Positions 48,899 through 56,922 of a DNA stretch of 57,750 nucleotides are shown one piece after another. Below the pieces are notes generated by a model. That model saw only the letters and a list, made by a program, of their open reading frames with translations, made no database searches and was not told the DNA's origin. How positions within the stretch are numbered: position 1 is the first letter of the stretch; every line of letters starts with the position of its first letter. The stretch is from the NCBI GenBank assembly GCA_031254035.1, contig JAIRVF010000020.1:1-57750 (forward strand), given 5' to 3'. This DNA is from Paenibacillus sp. Its GTDB lineage: Bacteria; Bacillota; Bacilli; Paenibacillales; Paenibacillaceae. Position numbers and translations under genes: made by a program.

Positions 48899-50029
48899 CT
48901 AATTGTAAGAAAGTTCGCCCGAAACCAGCTTATTGGCCAAATGTCCGAAATCAATCGCCGTTTTCCCAAGCTCCACCGCAATTCTCTGACAGATCACTAC
49001 GGCGGGAATCCCGCTGGCTACAAGCGCTACATCAAAAGGGTATTCGGCCGCTTCAGCAAGAACACGGGGAATATCCGCAAATCCATTTACCGGGGTTATG
49101 CTCCCGATAATATCTACGGAGGACGCCGAAAGCACTTCTCCCAGCTGCTGGGCAAAGTTACCGATTGTAAGCACACTTCTATTCCGCAGGAGCTGCTGGA
49201 GCTGCCCATGCTCATATAGTGCATAATTGATCGTGGAAATCGTTAAACTACGAGACTCGTACGCTATGCCGTAATAACGCAAAATCGGGAACAGCAAGCC
49301 CTGATAGGTAGGAAGGCGAGAGGTAGGAATCCCGATGATATCCGCTTTACGCACCGCTGCGGCAAGTTGGCTGCGGGCGTTGTAATCAGGTAATGTTATG
49401 CCCGCACTGGGAAGGAAAGGCCCTGCCGCCTTAGCATCTTTCAATGGAAGGACGGTATCATGCGCCAAGGTAAGTAGCTCGCCGTCCCCCAGGCGGATAA
49501 CCGAAAGCGGCCGCCCTTCATCCAATGACTCTACGAGACGCCGGTAAACTTCTTCAGGCCGAAGAAGATCCTTCAGTTTTGGTACGTACTGCAACAAACC
49601 CGCTGACATAATCTCTTTTGCAGACACCTCGGGCAAAACCGTATAAGGGGGCAACAATGAGCCCATTTCCTCTTCCGCCCCCACCGAACTGCCCGCCCTG
49701 AACCCCATATCAAACCCTTCTTTATAGGAAACCGTCTGTGTCTGCCTGCCGTCTGATGGCTGGATATGGGCCCCAGTTTCTCCTTCCATAATTCGATGAT
49801 CTTCCGGCAAATGTCCCTTCATCCCTGAGGGTGCAAGTACAGGAGGGGTATTGCGGTGGAGGTAATCACGCCTTCTTGAAGGTCCGCGTCTACTCCATCG
49901 TGATCTCATCCGCATCTGCCGGGCGATTGTGCGGCCGCGCCTTGCTTTTGCTTTTCTTCCGCTTCCTGCGGCAACAGCCTTCTTCCGGTATGGAACGAAG
50001 GCTGCCGTCTTCTGGGATAGCCGTCTCAT
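48899..50029 (-). CDS. GT-D-type glycosyltransferase with long basic N-terminus
   Basis: 376 aa. Residues 1-60 are Arg-rich (RRLSQKTAAFVPYRKKAVAA, KAKARRGRTIARQMRMRSRW, RRGPSRRRDYL). Residues 100-115 hold YKEGFDMGFRAGSSVG, a shorter form of the GY repeat. The enzyme domain begins near residue 145 and has LSVIRLGDGELLTLAHDTVL, the R-x-G-D-G-E motif of GT-D (DUF1792-like) transferases, then DIIGIPTSRLPTYQGLLFPIL and VLTIGNFAQQLGEVL. Its ATG overlaps the stop of a 15-codon ORF that has the only good ribosome site here, so translation is probably coupled. Confidence 0.83.
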   Translation of the reverse strand: MRRLSQKTAAFVPYRKKAVAAGSGRKAKARRGRTIARQMRMRSRWSRRGPSRRRDYLHRNTPPVLAPSGMKGHLPEDHRIMEGETGAHIQPSDGRQTQTVSYKEGFDMGFRAGSSVGAEEEMGSLLPPYTVLPEVSAKEIMSAGLLQYVPKLKDLLRPEEVYRRLVESLDEGRPLSVIRLGDGELLTLAHDTVLPLKDAKAAGPFLPSAGITLPDYNARSQLAAAVRKADIIGIPTSRLPTYQGLLFPILRYYGIAYESRSLTISTINYALYEHGQLQQLLRNRSVLTIGNFAQQLGEVLSASSVDIIGSITPVNGFADIPRVLAEAAEYPFDVALVASGIPAVVICQRIAVELGKTAIDFGHLANKLVSGELSYN

Positions 50030-50073
50030 GGGAATCTTGTTCCTGTCCCGCCTGCCAAAAAGATGCCTTTCAT
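50026..50073 (-). CDS. 15-aa ORF resembling the start of a sugar nucleotidyltransferase
   Basis: ATG at 50073, preceded by AAGGAGG at 9 nt. It reads MKGIFLAGGTGTRFP and stops at TGA, which overlaps the ATG of the GT-D gene. L-A-G-G-T-G-T-R-F is the nucleotide loop of RmlA-type nucleotidyltransferases. So a former nucleotidyltransferase start appears to survive as a leader ORF. It could be a true leader peptide or a plain remnant. Confidence 0.6.
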   Translation of the reverse strand: MKGIFLAGGTGTRFP

Positions 50074-50105
50074 TGCACTTCTCCTCCTTCGGGTTTGTTT
50101 AACAG

Positions 50106-50855
50106 CTAGATATATTCACGTGGATCAAAATTCCACTTTTTCATGAACAAACGATAATTCCTTTCGATTAATGCCTGCAGATCTTCCGGCCGTGATCGTT
50201 CGAAGCTCGCGCTACCTTTGTGATGAACGAGCACATCGCTGCATATTAGGAGCCTGAAGCCTGCGATTCTGGCGCGGTGGCAGTAATCATCATCTTCATA
50301 GTGCCCAGGAGAGTAAGCTTCATCCAGGTATCCGATCCGGCTCACAACCTCTCTTTTGATCAACATACACATACCGATAATCCTTTTTGTCTCGATCCAG
50401 CGCTCGTTATCCGAACGGTTATTCATAACGGAGATTTTCTGGAAATCGGTCAGATTGCTGTAGGCAACCTCCACCTTCTGCATGCCGCTGGCTTCATTCG
50501 TCACGGGTCCGACCAGACCGATGTTTGCGCTGCTATCCACCGCTGCAAGCAAATTCTTCAGCCAGTTTCGAGTCACAGTCACATCGTTGTTAAGCAGAAG
50601 AAGATAGTCTCCTTTCGCTGTCTTCATGCCAAGGTTACATGCCTTTGGGAACCCTTCATTGACAGGAAGGGAAATAAAAGTTATCCCTTCCCGGATGCAG
50701 TACGCATCCGTTTTATCCGTTGATGCATTATCCACTACGATAATTTCGTAAGGAACATCGGTATATTTCCGGATAGCTTTGACACATGAGGCCAGCATAG
50801 GTAATCCGTTAAAAGTCGGGATAATGATGCTGGTCAATCCCGGCTGCTGCATCAT
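50106..50855 (-). CDS. GT2 family glycosyltransferase
   Basis: 249 aa, no tag. LTSIIIPTFNGLPMLASCVK, YEIIVVDNASTDKTDAYC, GDYLLLLNNDVTVTRNWLKN (N-N-D), VGPVTNEASGMQKVEV, IGMCMLIKREVVSRIGYLDE and GHYEDDDYCHRARIAG. Close in pattern to the GT-A core of the 47436-48824 product (both with the E-D-D-D motif), so probably an older duplicate. It overlaps the preceding gene by 4 nt. Confidence 0.9.
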   Translation of the reverse strand: MMQQPGLTSIIIPTFNGLPMLASCVKAIRKYTDVPYEIIVVDNASTDKTDAYCIREGITFISLPVNEGFPKACNLGMKTAKGDYLLLLNNDVTVTRNWLKNLLAAVDSSANIGLVGPVTNEASGMQKVEVAYSNLTDFQKISVMNNRSDNERWIETKRIIGMCMLIKREVVSRIGYLDEAYSPGHYEDDDYCHRARIAGFRLLICSDVLVHHKGSASFERSRPEDLQALIERNYRLFMKKWNFDPREYI

Positions 50856-51967
50856 ATGGTATTTCTCCGCATGGCGACATCCTTGCGGGATATATAACCC
50901 GCCGGACCAAAGTCCCCGTACCGCTCGAATATTTCCTGCAAGGCCTCCGCATGATCTCCGATAATCATTCTCGCTACCGCGTTGCCTCTGCCGGTATTGT
51001 CTCTTCGCTTCCTGTTGCGGGAGAAGACGTCAACGGCATGTACGGCCTTGACCCGGTAACCTCCCAAAATCGCCATGGCCTGCGCCTTCGGAGGAACGGT
51101 TAGATGCTTCGGATTCAGCTCTTTGAACAAACGTCCCGAAAGGGCATGCGGGACGGCTGTCATGGAATTCGCCCCCAAATCGCTGCGTCCTAACACCATG
51201 TTCAAAAAGCTTTTGCAACACGTCACCTCATCTTGACGAGCAAACATTGGAAGATGCTTGTTCAGGTCATTTAAGGCCACATCGCAGTCACCATCCACCG
51301 CATATAAAAAAGGAGCCAGATCTTCCGCCGGGATAACCAGATCCCCATCACAGAACAGGACGTTATCCGCTCCGACAAGTCTAGCGCCAATGCTTCTTCC
51401 AACGTCATGTCCGAGCCGCTGCGGATAATAAACGACCGTCACCAGTCGATGACTGCGGGAGAGCGCATAACTATTATCGCGGCAACCGTTCAGAACGACG
51501 ATAATTTCCTGCAGTGGAAGCCGTTCCAGCTCGTTCAGCATCGCGTGAATGTGTTCCTCCTCGCTGCTTGCACAAACGACAGCAGCAGCGCTTCCCTGCA
51601 GTAAAAGCGGTATTCCACGTTCGCGGCGCCCTGAAGCATTGGCATAACCCTGACAAAAGGCCTCCGACAAGCGCTTCATACGGTTGTATTCCGGCCTTGG
51701 ATATATATTAGCGTTCATCCATTCCACAAATGATTGCTGAAATCTGGATTCATAGAAGTGCTTGGAATCCTTCTTTTCCGCCTGCGCAATGCTTCCAGCC
51801 TTCCATCCGGCGTTTATCGCGCGGTTCAGCAGAAGATCCCTACTCCCCCTGGGCGCGGCGGAAGAACGCCTTTTTATTTTAGACAGAGTTTTTCTCCTTT
51901 TTATGTTCATGTTTGGCTGCCGGCTTACACGTCCTTTTTGGCCTGCCCCTCTTTTTCTATTGTTCAT
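50852..51967 (-). CDS. GT2-like transferase (GHDVGR type) with basic N-terminus
   Basis: 371 aa, ATG at 51967 overlapping the previous stop (ATGA). Residues 1-50 are basic: NNRKRGAGQKGRVSRQPNMN, IKRRKTLSKIKRRSSAAPRG. Then NRAINAGWKAGSIAQAEKK (weak tag-like part) and a helical region. The GT-A domain starts near residue 130: AAVVCASSEEEHIHAMLNEL, LQEIIVVLNGCRDNSYAL, LGHDVGRSIGARLVGADNVLFCDGDLVI and the C-terminal part MTAVPHALSGRLFKEL. Paralogue of the next gene upstream. Confidence 0.85.
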   Translation of the reverse strand: MNNRKRGAGQKGRVSRQPNMNIKRRKTLSKIKRRSSAAPRGSRDLLLNRAINAGWKAGSIAQAEKKDSKHFYESRFQQSFVEWMNANIYPRPEYNRMKRLSEAFCQGYANASGRRERGIPLLLQGSAAAVVCASSEEEHIHAMLNELERLPLQEIIVVLNGCRDNSYALSRSHRLVTVVYYPQRLGHDVGRSIGARLVGADNVLFCDGDLVIPAEDLAPFLYAVDGDCDVALNDLNKHLPMFARQDEVTCCKSFLNMVLGRSDLGANSMTAVPHALSGRLFKELNPKHLTVPPKAQAMAILGGYRVKAVHAVDVFSRNRKRRDNTGRGNAVARMIIGDHAEALQEIFERYGDFGPAGYISRKDVAMRRNTI

Positions 51968-52794
51968 TTCCCCCACCTTCCCGTCCTGTTTCTGTCCCGG
52001 TCTAGGTCGCTGAATCCGGCACGAGGATCCGTTTCGGACAAATACCACGCGAGTGCCTGCAGATGGTCATTAATCACTACCTGCTGAAGTAGATCCTGAC
52101 CGTTTAATTTGGTTCTGCGCCGATTCAGCCTGCCAACAGGAACCTCATAAACGGCCTTCACCTTCATGCCGGACCTGACCGCTATAGCCTGAGCAAGCGG
52201 AGGAACGGAAAGATTGGCGGTTCCAATGATATCGGCTGCTTCGCGGCTGATCGCATGTGGAACAGCGGTCAACGAGGCCCCCGAAAGATCGCGACGTTTA
52301 AGCATCGAGTTCAGTGTATGCTTGGCTAAAACCACAGGATGTGCCTGACGTAGGCGAACCTGGCCGCGATAACTGTTCAGTGCCACATCGGTTCCGCGGA
52401 GCACCGCATTCATAAAAGGGCGTAGCTGCTTATGCCCAACCTTCATGTCCGCATCCACAAACAACAAAACTTGACCTGACGCCGCTTCGGCACCGACAGT
52501 CCGGCCTACGTCATGTCCAAGCGACTGCTCAAACTGCAGTACTTTGGCTCCCAGTGCTGTAGCAATCTCCGCCGTTCGGTCGGTGCAGCCGTTGGCCACA
52601 ACGATCACTTCGCATGCGTCATGGACACGCCAGGCTTCGCGAATGACATAACCAATCGACTTTTGTTCATTCATCGCAGGGATGATAACCGATACGACCG
52701 GGTGCTCACAGCATTTGCGTCCCGAAAGGCATACCGTGCTGCTTCGTTTGCTTCCCCTCTGCAGATGACGTTTTTGTGCGGTTGGTTTGCGCAT
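51964..52794 (-). CDS. GT2-like transferase (GHDVGR type)
   Basis: 276 aa from the ATG at 52794 with GGGGGAT just upstream. Short basic N-terminus (RKPTAQKRHLQRGSKRSS). GT-A core: VSVIIPAMNEQKSIGYVIRE, EVIVVANGCTDRTAEIA, QSLGHDVGRTVGAEAASGQV, LLFVDADMKVG (DxD) and LTAVPHAISREAADII. First gene of the operon reaching to 45995. Alignment by eye with the next gene shows the same motifs in the same order. Confidence 0.87.
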   Translation of the reverse strand: MRKPTAQKRHLQRGSKRSSTVCLSGRKCCEHPVVSVIIPAMNEQKSIGYVIREAWRVHDACEVIVVANGCTDRTAEIATALGAKVLQFEQSLGHDVGRTVGAEAASGQVLLFVDADMKVGHKQLRPFMNAVLRGTDVALNSYRGQVRLRQAHPVVLAKHTLNSMLKRRDLSGASLTAVPHAISREAADIIGTANLSVPPLAQAIAVRSGMKVKAVYEVPVGRLNRRRTKLNGQDLLQQVVINDHLQALAWYLSETDPRAGFSDLDRDRNRTGRWGK

Positions 52795-52834
52795 GCGGAC
52801 ATCCCCCTGTTCTATCTGCTGATATTTTCTTGAG

Positions 52835-52843
52835 TATCGTATG
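52835..52843 (-). promoter_or_regulatory. Sigma-K-like -10 (CATACGATA) before the glycosylation operon
   Basis: Reverse strand CATACGATA fits CATANNNTA of sigma-K, 40 nt upstream of the first operon gene. No AC at the expected -35 distance is seen, so this is only a half-match. GerE or another activator could compensate. Confidence 0.35.
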
Positions 52844-52969
52844 CTTCCATAAAAAGGGGGGAAGCGGCGTTTGTACATGGAATTCGGTCTGCTGCCGGGA
52901 GTCCAGGTTCAGTGCTAAAAAATAATGATCGATCTCAAAAACCCTATGATCTGTAAACATTCAAATGAA

Positions 52970-53013
52970 AAAAACGGGCAATCAAGGATAAACGCCTAGA
53001 TCAACCCGTTTTA
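52970..53013 (-). terminator. Terminator of the lectin-like ORF
   Basis: Reverse strand: AACGGGTTGATCTAGGCG ... CGTTTATCC...TTGCCCGTTTTTTTC, i.e. AACGGG/CCCGTT arms with partial inner pairing, ending in seven T. It lies 53 nt past the 53067 stop. Confidence 0.65.
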
Positions 53014-53066
53014 TTAAAAATTTTTGGCTCAATAATGAAATTTCTCGTACATTGCGTGAGATATAT

Positions 53067-53645
53067 TTATACAGCTCCAGATTCCAATCCAACGGCAATC
53101 CAAGAAAGGAACCCGAAGCTTTCTGCCTCGGCCTGTCGGCGGACCACTTCGAGAAATGCCATATCCTCCCGTTGAGTTTTCAATACCACATAAAAATCGG
53201 GATGATTGCACATAGCAACGATCACGTAATGCTGGCTTGGATAGGGTTCTTCAAACACGATTGAAACCTCAATCTGCGTTTCCCCTTCGCCGATTTGGAA
53301 AGGTGACAAAGCGTTGGGGTTAGACCAAAATAGGCAAGATACGAGCGGACAAACGTCCCTTGCTGGCGCGATATCAGCCGCATAGACTATAAAGCCAGAG
53401 GAACATGATGAATCGTTTTTTACGTTCGTTCCGGCTGATAGATCGTTGTAATCAAATGTAGGATGGGAGGGGTGAAGATGTGGTTTTCTTATGTCGGAAT
53501 TCTGATGAATGCGGCCATGCACCGGGAAATTCCGCATGGGAGGACCGGACAGGAATCCCTCGCTAATTATGAGGAGGCCGCTCGAATCTACGGGCTGATT
53601 CCGTGCTTTATTCGGCTTCAGGATATAGACGTGGAGAACGGACAC
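53067..53645 (-). CDS. H-type lectin domain protein, start uncertain
   Basis: The last 80 residues form an H-type lectin-like domain: GEGETQIEVSIVFEEPYPSQ, HYVIVAMCNHPDFYVVLKTQ, REDMAFLEVVRRQAEAESF and the end FLSWIAVGLESG (W-I-A-x-G is typical). Such domains bind GalNAc or GlcNAc. No start codon with a ribosome site is found: the frame stays open to 53645, overlapping the 5' end of the forward YheC/YheD gene by about 170 nt. The true product may start at a rare codon near 53460, or the gene is 5'-truncated. A terminator downstream suggests it was or is transcribed. Confidence 0.5.
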   Translation of the reverse strand: MSVLHVYILKPNKARNQPVDSSGLLIISEGFLSGPPMRNFPVHGRIHQNSDIRKPHLHPSHPTFDYNDLSAGTNVKNDSSCSSGFIVYAADIAPARDVCPLVSCLFWSNPNALSPFQIGEGETQIEVSIVFEEPYPSQHYVIVAMCNHPDFYVVLKTQREDMAFLEVVRRQAEAESFGFLSWIAVGLESGAV

Positions 53646-54560
53646 TGCACCGCCTATGTGCTAAAGGATACGGGGTACATGTCAGTCCGTATTCCCATTC
53701 CACGTGTCATTCATAACCGGGCAATCTACCTAGACGTACGCTCACAGTTTAAGATTAATTCCCTCCTCCGTCAGGGCTATATGATCTTCAATGGCTTCAA
53801 TCGTTACGGCAAAGACGAAATCCATCAACTTCTCCAAAAAGATCCCCAGCTGTCGCCCCATCTTCCAGAAACCAAAAATGCCACATCCTCTACCATTTCG
53901 GAGATGATGCGGCATTACGATGATCTGATTATGAAGCCCTGCTCCGGCAGCATAGGCCGCGGCATAATGCGGCTGCATCGTGGCAGATCAATCTGGAAGC
54001 TTACCTATTCGCCAAGCAGGAAGTCATACGGCTTCAAAACGGTGGCTCTTCGGCAAAACAAGCTCCCGAGCGTTATCCGTAAGCAGATTACCCAGATTCC
54101 TTACCTGATCCAAGAACGTATTGCCCTTGCTGAATTCAAAGACAGCCCGTTTGATCTACGTGTGTCTGTTCAGCGGAGAATCTGCGGGCAATGGGGCATT
54201 ACGGGCATGTATGCCAAAGCCGCTTCCACGCGCACTTTTTTATCCAATTTGGCGCAGGGAGGGAAAGCACTGGTCGCTTACGATGTCCTTAGCGAAAGCC
54301 TTCCCCATCTTTCTGCTGATAGGATCGTTTCGGACGTGCGGACACTTGCTCTACATGTCGCCAAAATACTGGAGCAGGATCTCCCCTATGCAGCGGATTT
54401 TGGTATGGACATCGGTCTTTCGACTGCTGGAAAACCTTATTTTATCGAATGCAATGGACGCGATCAGCGCTACGGATTCCGTAATGCCGGACAGATCGAG
54501 CTATGGAAGGAGACGTACCGCCAGCCCATGGCATATGCGCGTTATTTGATCGATCGTTAA
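53478..54560 (+). CDS. YheC/YheD-family spore coat ATP-grasp protein
   Basis: 360 aa from the ATG at 53478 (GGGAGGGG upstream). N-terminal: VGILMNAAMHREIPHGRTGQ, YEEAARIYGLIPCFIRLQDI, IPRVIHNRAIYL, FNGFNRYGKDEIHQLLQKD. ATP-grasp part: DDLIMKPCSGSIGRGIMRL, YLIQERIALAEFKDSPFDLR, and AADFGMDIGLSTAGKPYFIECNGRDQR with the metal-binding E-x-N. YheC/YheD are coat-associated proteins in Bacillus; reaction unknown, perhaps ligating an amino acid to a coat component. Diverges from the lectin-like ORF. Confidence 0.9.
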   Translation: MWFSYVGILMNAAMHREIPHGRTGQESLANYEEAARIYGLIPCFIRLQDIDVENGHCTAYVLKDTGYMSVRIPIPRVIHNRAIYLDVRSQFKINSLLRQGYMIFNGFNRYGKDEIHQLLQKDPQLSPHLPETKNATSSTISEMMRHYDDLIMKPCSGSIGRGIMRLHRGRSIWKLTYSPSRKSYGFKTVALRQNKLPSVIRKQITQIPYLIQERIALAEFKDSPFDLRVSVQRRICGQWGITGMYAKAASTRTFLSNLAQGGKALVAYDVLSESLPHLSADRIVSDVRTLALHVAKILEQDLPYAADFGMDIGLSTAGKPYFIECNGRDQRYGFRNAGQIELWKETYRQPMAYARYLIDR

Positions 54561-54589
54561 TATCCGCTTCCTCTCTTGGGCTTCATAAA

Positions 54590-55399
54590 TCAGCGATGAT
54601 AGCGGACATCTGCGATACCAAACCATGGAAGGTAAATTGCAACTAGGTAAGCGGCGCATGGGGCTACGACTAGCAGCAGGACAGCGGCCCCATCCGCCCA
54701 AGATATTGTTGATTGGTAATAATAGGTTCGCGGGCCTTTACCGTTAAACTGTTTTGCCTCCATAGCCACGGCAACCCGGTGTGCTCGGCGGATACTTTGG
54801 GAGAGCAGAGGCACGGCATACAGACGTATATGTTCCACAAGTCCTTTGATTCCTTTATCTTTGATCTGCGCCCCACGTACCTGAAGCGCCTGCCGACGGA
54901 TTAGGAATTCCTCCCACACCATCGGCAGCAAACGAATTGAAGCCATAAAGCTATAGGCAAATCTAGGTGCCAACCTGAAGCTTTGCATCAGCGCGTAAAA
55001 AAGCCTGACGGAAGGCGTTGTGCTGACGAAGAGCAGTCCTTCCGCTGCAAACGCGATCGACCGGAAGCCGAGATGAAGTCCTCTGTAAAAGCTCTCTTCG
55101 GTAATGCGCAGCAGCCCCCACTGCCACCAAAGCGTATCTCCCTTACCAAACAGAATCATGGTCATGGAGGAAGACACAAACAACAGGCCAAACGGAAGAA
55201 CAAACAGCAGCATTTTCCGGACCGGAAAACCGCTGAGTGTAAACAGCAGAAGAGTATACATTGCAGCCTGATTGATCGCAAAATCGATGCTTCGGGTCTG
55301 CACCGTTACGAGGAACAAGACGATCAATACGATCAACTTTATGGCAGGATTAGCACGCTGCAAAACCGTCTGCCGGACAGGCGTCAACAGATTAATCAT
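54590..55399 (-). CDS. ykoC: ECF transporter transmembrane protein (YkoC/EcfT)
   Basis: 269 aa from the ATG at 55399 (ATGA overlap with the ATPase gene). Several hydrophobic segments (NPAIKLIVLIVLFLVTVQT, KMLLFVLPFGLLFVSSSMTM) and the two EcfT coupling stretches: VRGAQIKDKGIKGLVEHIRL and AVAMEAKQFNGKGPRTYY (A-R-G like). The rest of the system lies upstream. Joins the ATPase to the substrate-binding subunit. Confidence 0.88.
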   Translation of the reverse strand: MINLLTPVRQTVLQRANPAIKLIVLIVLFLVTVQTRSIDFAINQAAMYTLLLFTLSGFPVRKMLLFVLPFGLLFVSSSMTMILFGKGDTLWWQWGLLRITEESFYRGLHLGFRSIAFAAEGLLFVSTTPSVRLFYALMQSFRLAPRFAYSFMASIRLLPMVWEEFLIRRQALQVRGAQIKDKGIKGLVEHIRLYAVPLLSQSIRRAHRVAVAMEAKQFNGKGPRTYYYQSTISWADGAAVLLLVVAPCAAYLVAIYLPWFGIADVRYHR

Positions 55400-56922
55400 G
55401 TTCCCACCCGCATTTCTGCTCGCCTGGCGGGCAATCGTTCTTTGACTGCGCCATCCAGCACCTCCCATATACGGGTTGCGGTATGCCGCACAATCTCTTC
55501 CTCATGAGTCACCATCACGATCGCGGCGCCTTGCATCTGCATCGCCATGCAGTAATCCAGGATCGCAAACGTGTTCCGGGCATCTTGTCCAAAGGTCGGC
55601 TCGTCCAGCAGCAGGATCGGCTGGCCGCATATGACGGCGGCAGCCATACTCAGTCTTCGCTTCTGCCCCGTGGAAAGCTGGTACGGGTGACGATGCTCCA
55701 TCCCCGTCAAATGAAACGAATGGAGATAGCCGCGGGCTTTTTCCTCGGTCTGCTCTGAACCGAGTCCTGTGGTCTTTAAGGAGAAGCTGACCTCATCCAA
55801 TACGGTTTCAGCAACGAACTGAAACTCCGGATTTTGAAATACATATCCGATCCGGTTCGAGGGCGGGCGCATTTTTCTACTCCGGCTCCGGCGCTCCCCG
55901 ACTGTTTCCGGCATCTTCCCGCCGCACAGCACGTACTCCCCGCGGAAACGCAACAGTCCCATCAAACTGAGCAACAGCGAGCTTTTCCCTGCTCCATTCG
56001 GGCCGGTGACCGCAATAAAATCTCCGGGATAAACCTCTGCCGCCTCCACATGGACCAATGGCCGATCCGTGCGATAGACCGTATATTCGCGCAATGCCAT
56101 AAGCGGTGCCGAATTGCCCCTCCCCGGAGGCTTCGCCGCTTCCTCGCGGTGGGTCTCCACAATCCGGAAGAAATCCTCCCATACTCCGGGGTACCAAATC
56201 CCGTATTGCTGCAATTCCCGCCGGAAGGTACGGAATATCCTTTCCGGGCTGCCATCGCCAATGACACTCCCATCCGGAGCGAACAGAATGATCCGGTCCA
56301 TCCGGTCCGCGATCTCTTCAATGCGGTGTTCTACCACGATCAGGGTACGCCCTTCCGCCGCATCCCACACGGCCTCCCACATCTGTTGCCGACCTTCAGG
56401 GTCCAAGAGCGCCGAAGGCTCATCCAGAAAAATAACCTCCGGCTCAAGCAGCAGCACCGATGCAAGCGCCAGCCGCTGCTTCATACCCTGGGACAAGCTG
56501 TCTACCGGCACATGAAGCTCAGCCAGATCCAGGCCGACCGATACAAGTGCCTTTTTCATCCATGGATGCATCTGTTCGCGTTTGACCCTTCGGTTTTCCA
56601 ACACAAAAGCCAGCTCTTCGTCCACATAGGGCATGCAGAACTGGGTGTCCGGGTCCTGGAATACGTACCCCTTGGACTCTGGAACCTGGATCTTCTCCGC
56701 TTTCAACGGCACCTCGATAACATGTGGTATCAAACCGCCCAGCACCTGCAGCAGGGTCGATTTGCCGCAACCGCTCGGGCCGAGCAGCAGAATCTTTTCC
56801 CCCCTGCGGATGGAGAGGGACAGATCCTTGAATACGAAGCTGTTTTCGCCCGGGAATTTAAGGCGGAGCATCTTGACCTCTGCGGCAACCTGATCTTGCG
56901 TAACCCCATTATTTTCAATCAT
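55396..56922 (-). CDS. ykoD: Double-domain ECF ATPase (YkoD)
   Basis: 508 aa with two fused ABC ATPase domains. First: LLLGPSGCGKSTLLQVLGGL (Walker A), YVFQDPDTQFCMPYVDEELA (Q-loop), DSLSQGMKQRLALASVLLLE, VIFLDEPSALLDPEGR. Second: AVTGPNGAGKSSLLLSLMGL, GYVFQNPEFQFVAETVLDEV, YQLSTGQKRRLSMAAAVICG, ILLLDEPTFGQDARN. Both sets are complete. Start at the ATG at 56922, overlapping the end of ykoE. Powers vitamin import with the YkoC and YkoE subunits. Confidence 0.93.
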   Translation of the reverse strand: MIENNGVTQDQVAAEVKMLRLKFPGENSFVFKDLSLSIRRGEKILLLGPSGCGKSTLLQVLGGLIPHVIEVPLKAEKIQVPESKGYVFQDPDTQFCMPYVDEELAFVLENRRVKREQMHPWMKKALVSVGLDLAELHVPVDSLSQGMKQRLALASVLLLEPEVIFLDEPSALLDPEGRQQMWEAVWDAAEGRTLIVVEHRIEEIADRMDRIILFAPDGSVIGDGSPERIFRTFRRELQQYGIWYPGVWEDFFRIVETHREEAAKPPGRGNSAPLMALREYTVYRTDRPLVHVEAAEVYPGDFIAVTGPNGAGKSSLLLSLMGLLRFRGEYVLCGGKMPETVGERRSRSRKMRPPSNRIGYVFQNPEFQFVAETVLDEVSFSLKTTGLGSEQTEEKARGYLHSFHLTGMEHRHPYQLSTGQKRRLSMAAAVICGQPILLLDEPTFGQDARNTFAILDYCMAMQMQGAAIVMVTHEEEIVRHTATRIWEVLDGAVKERLPARRAEMRVGT

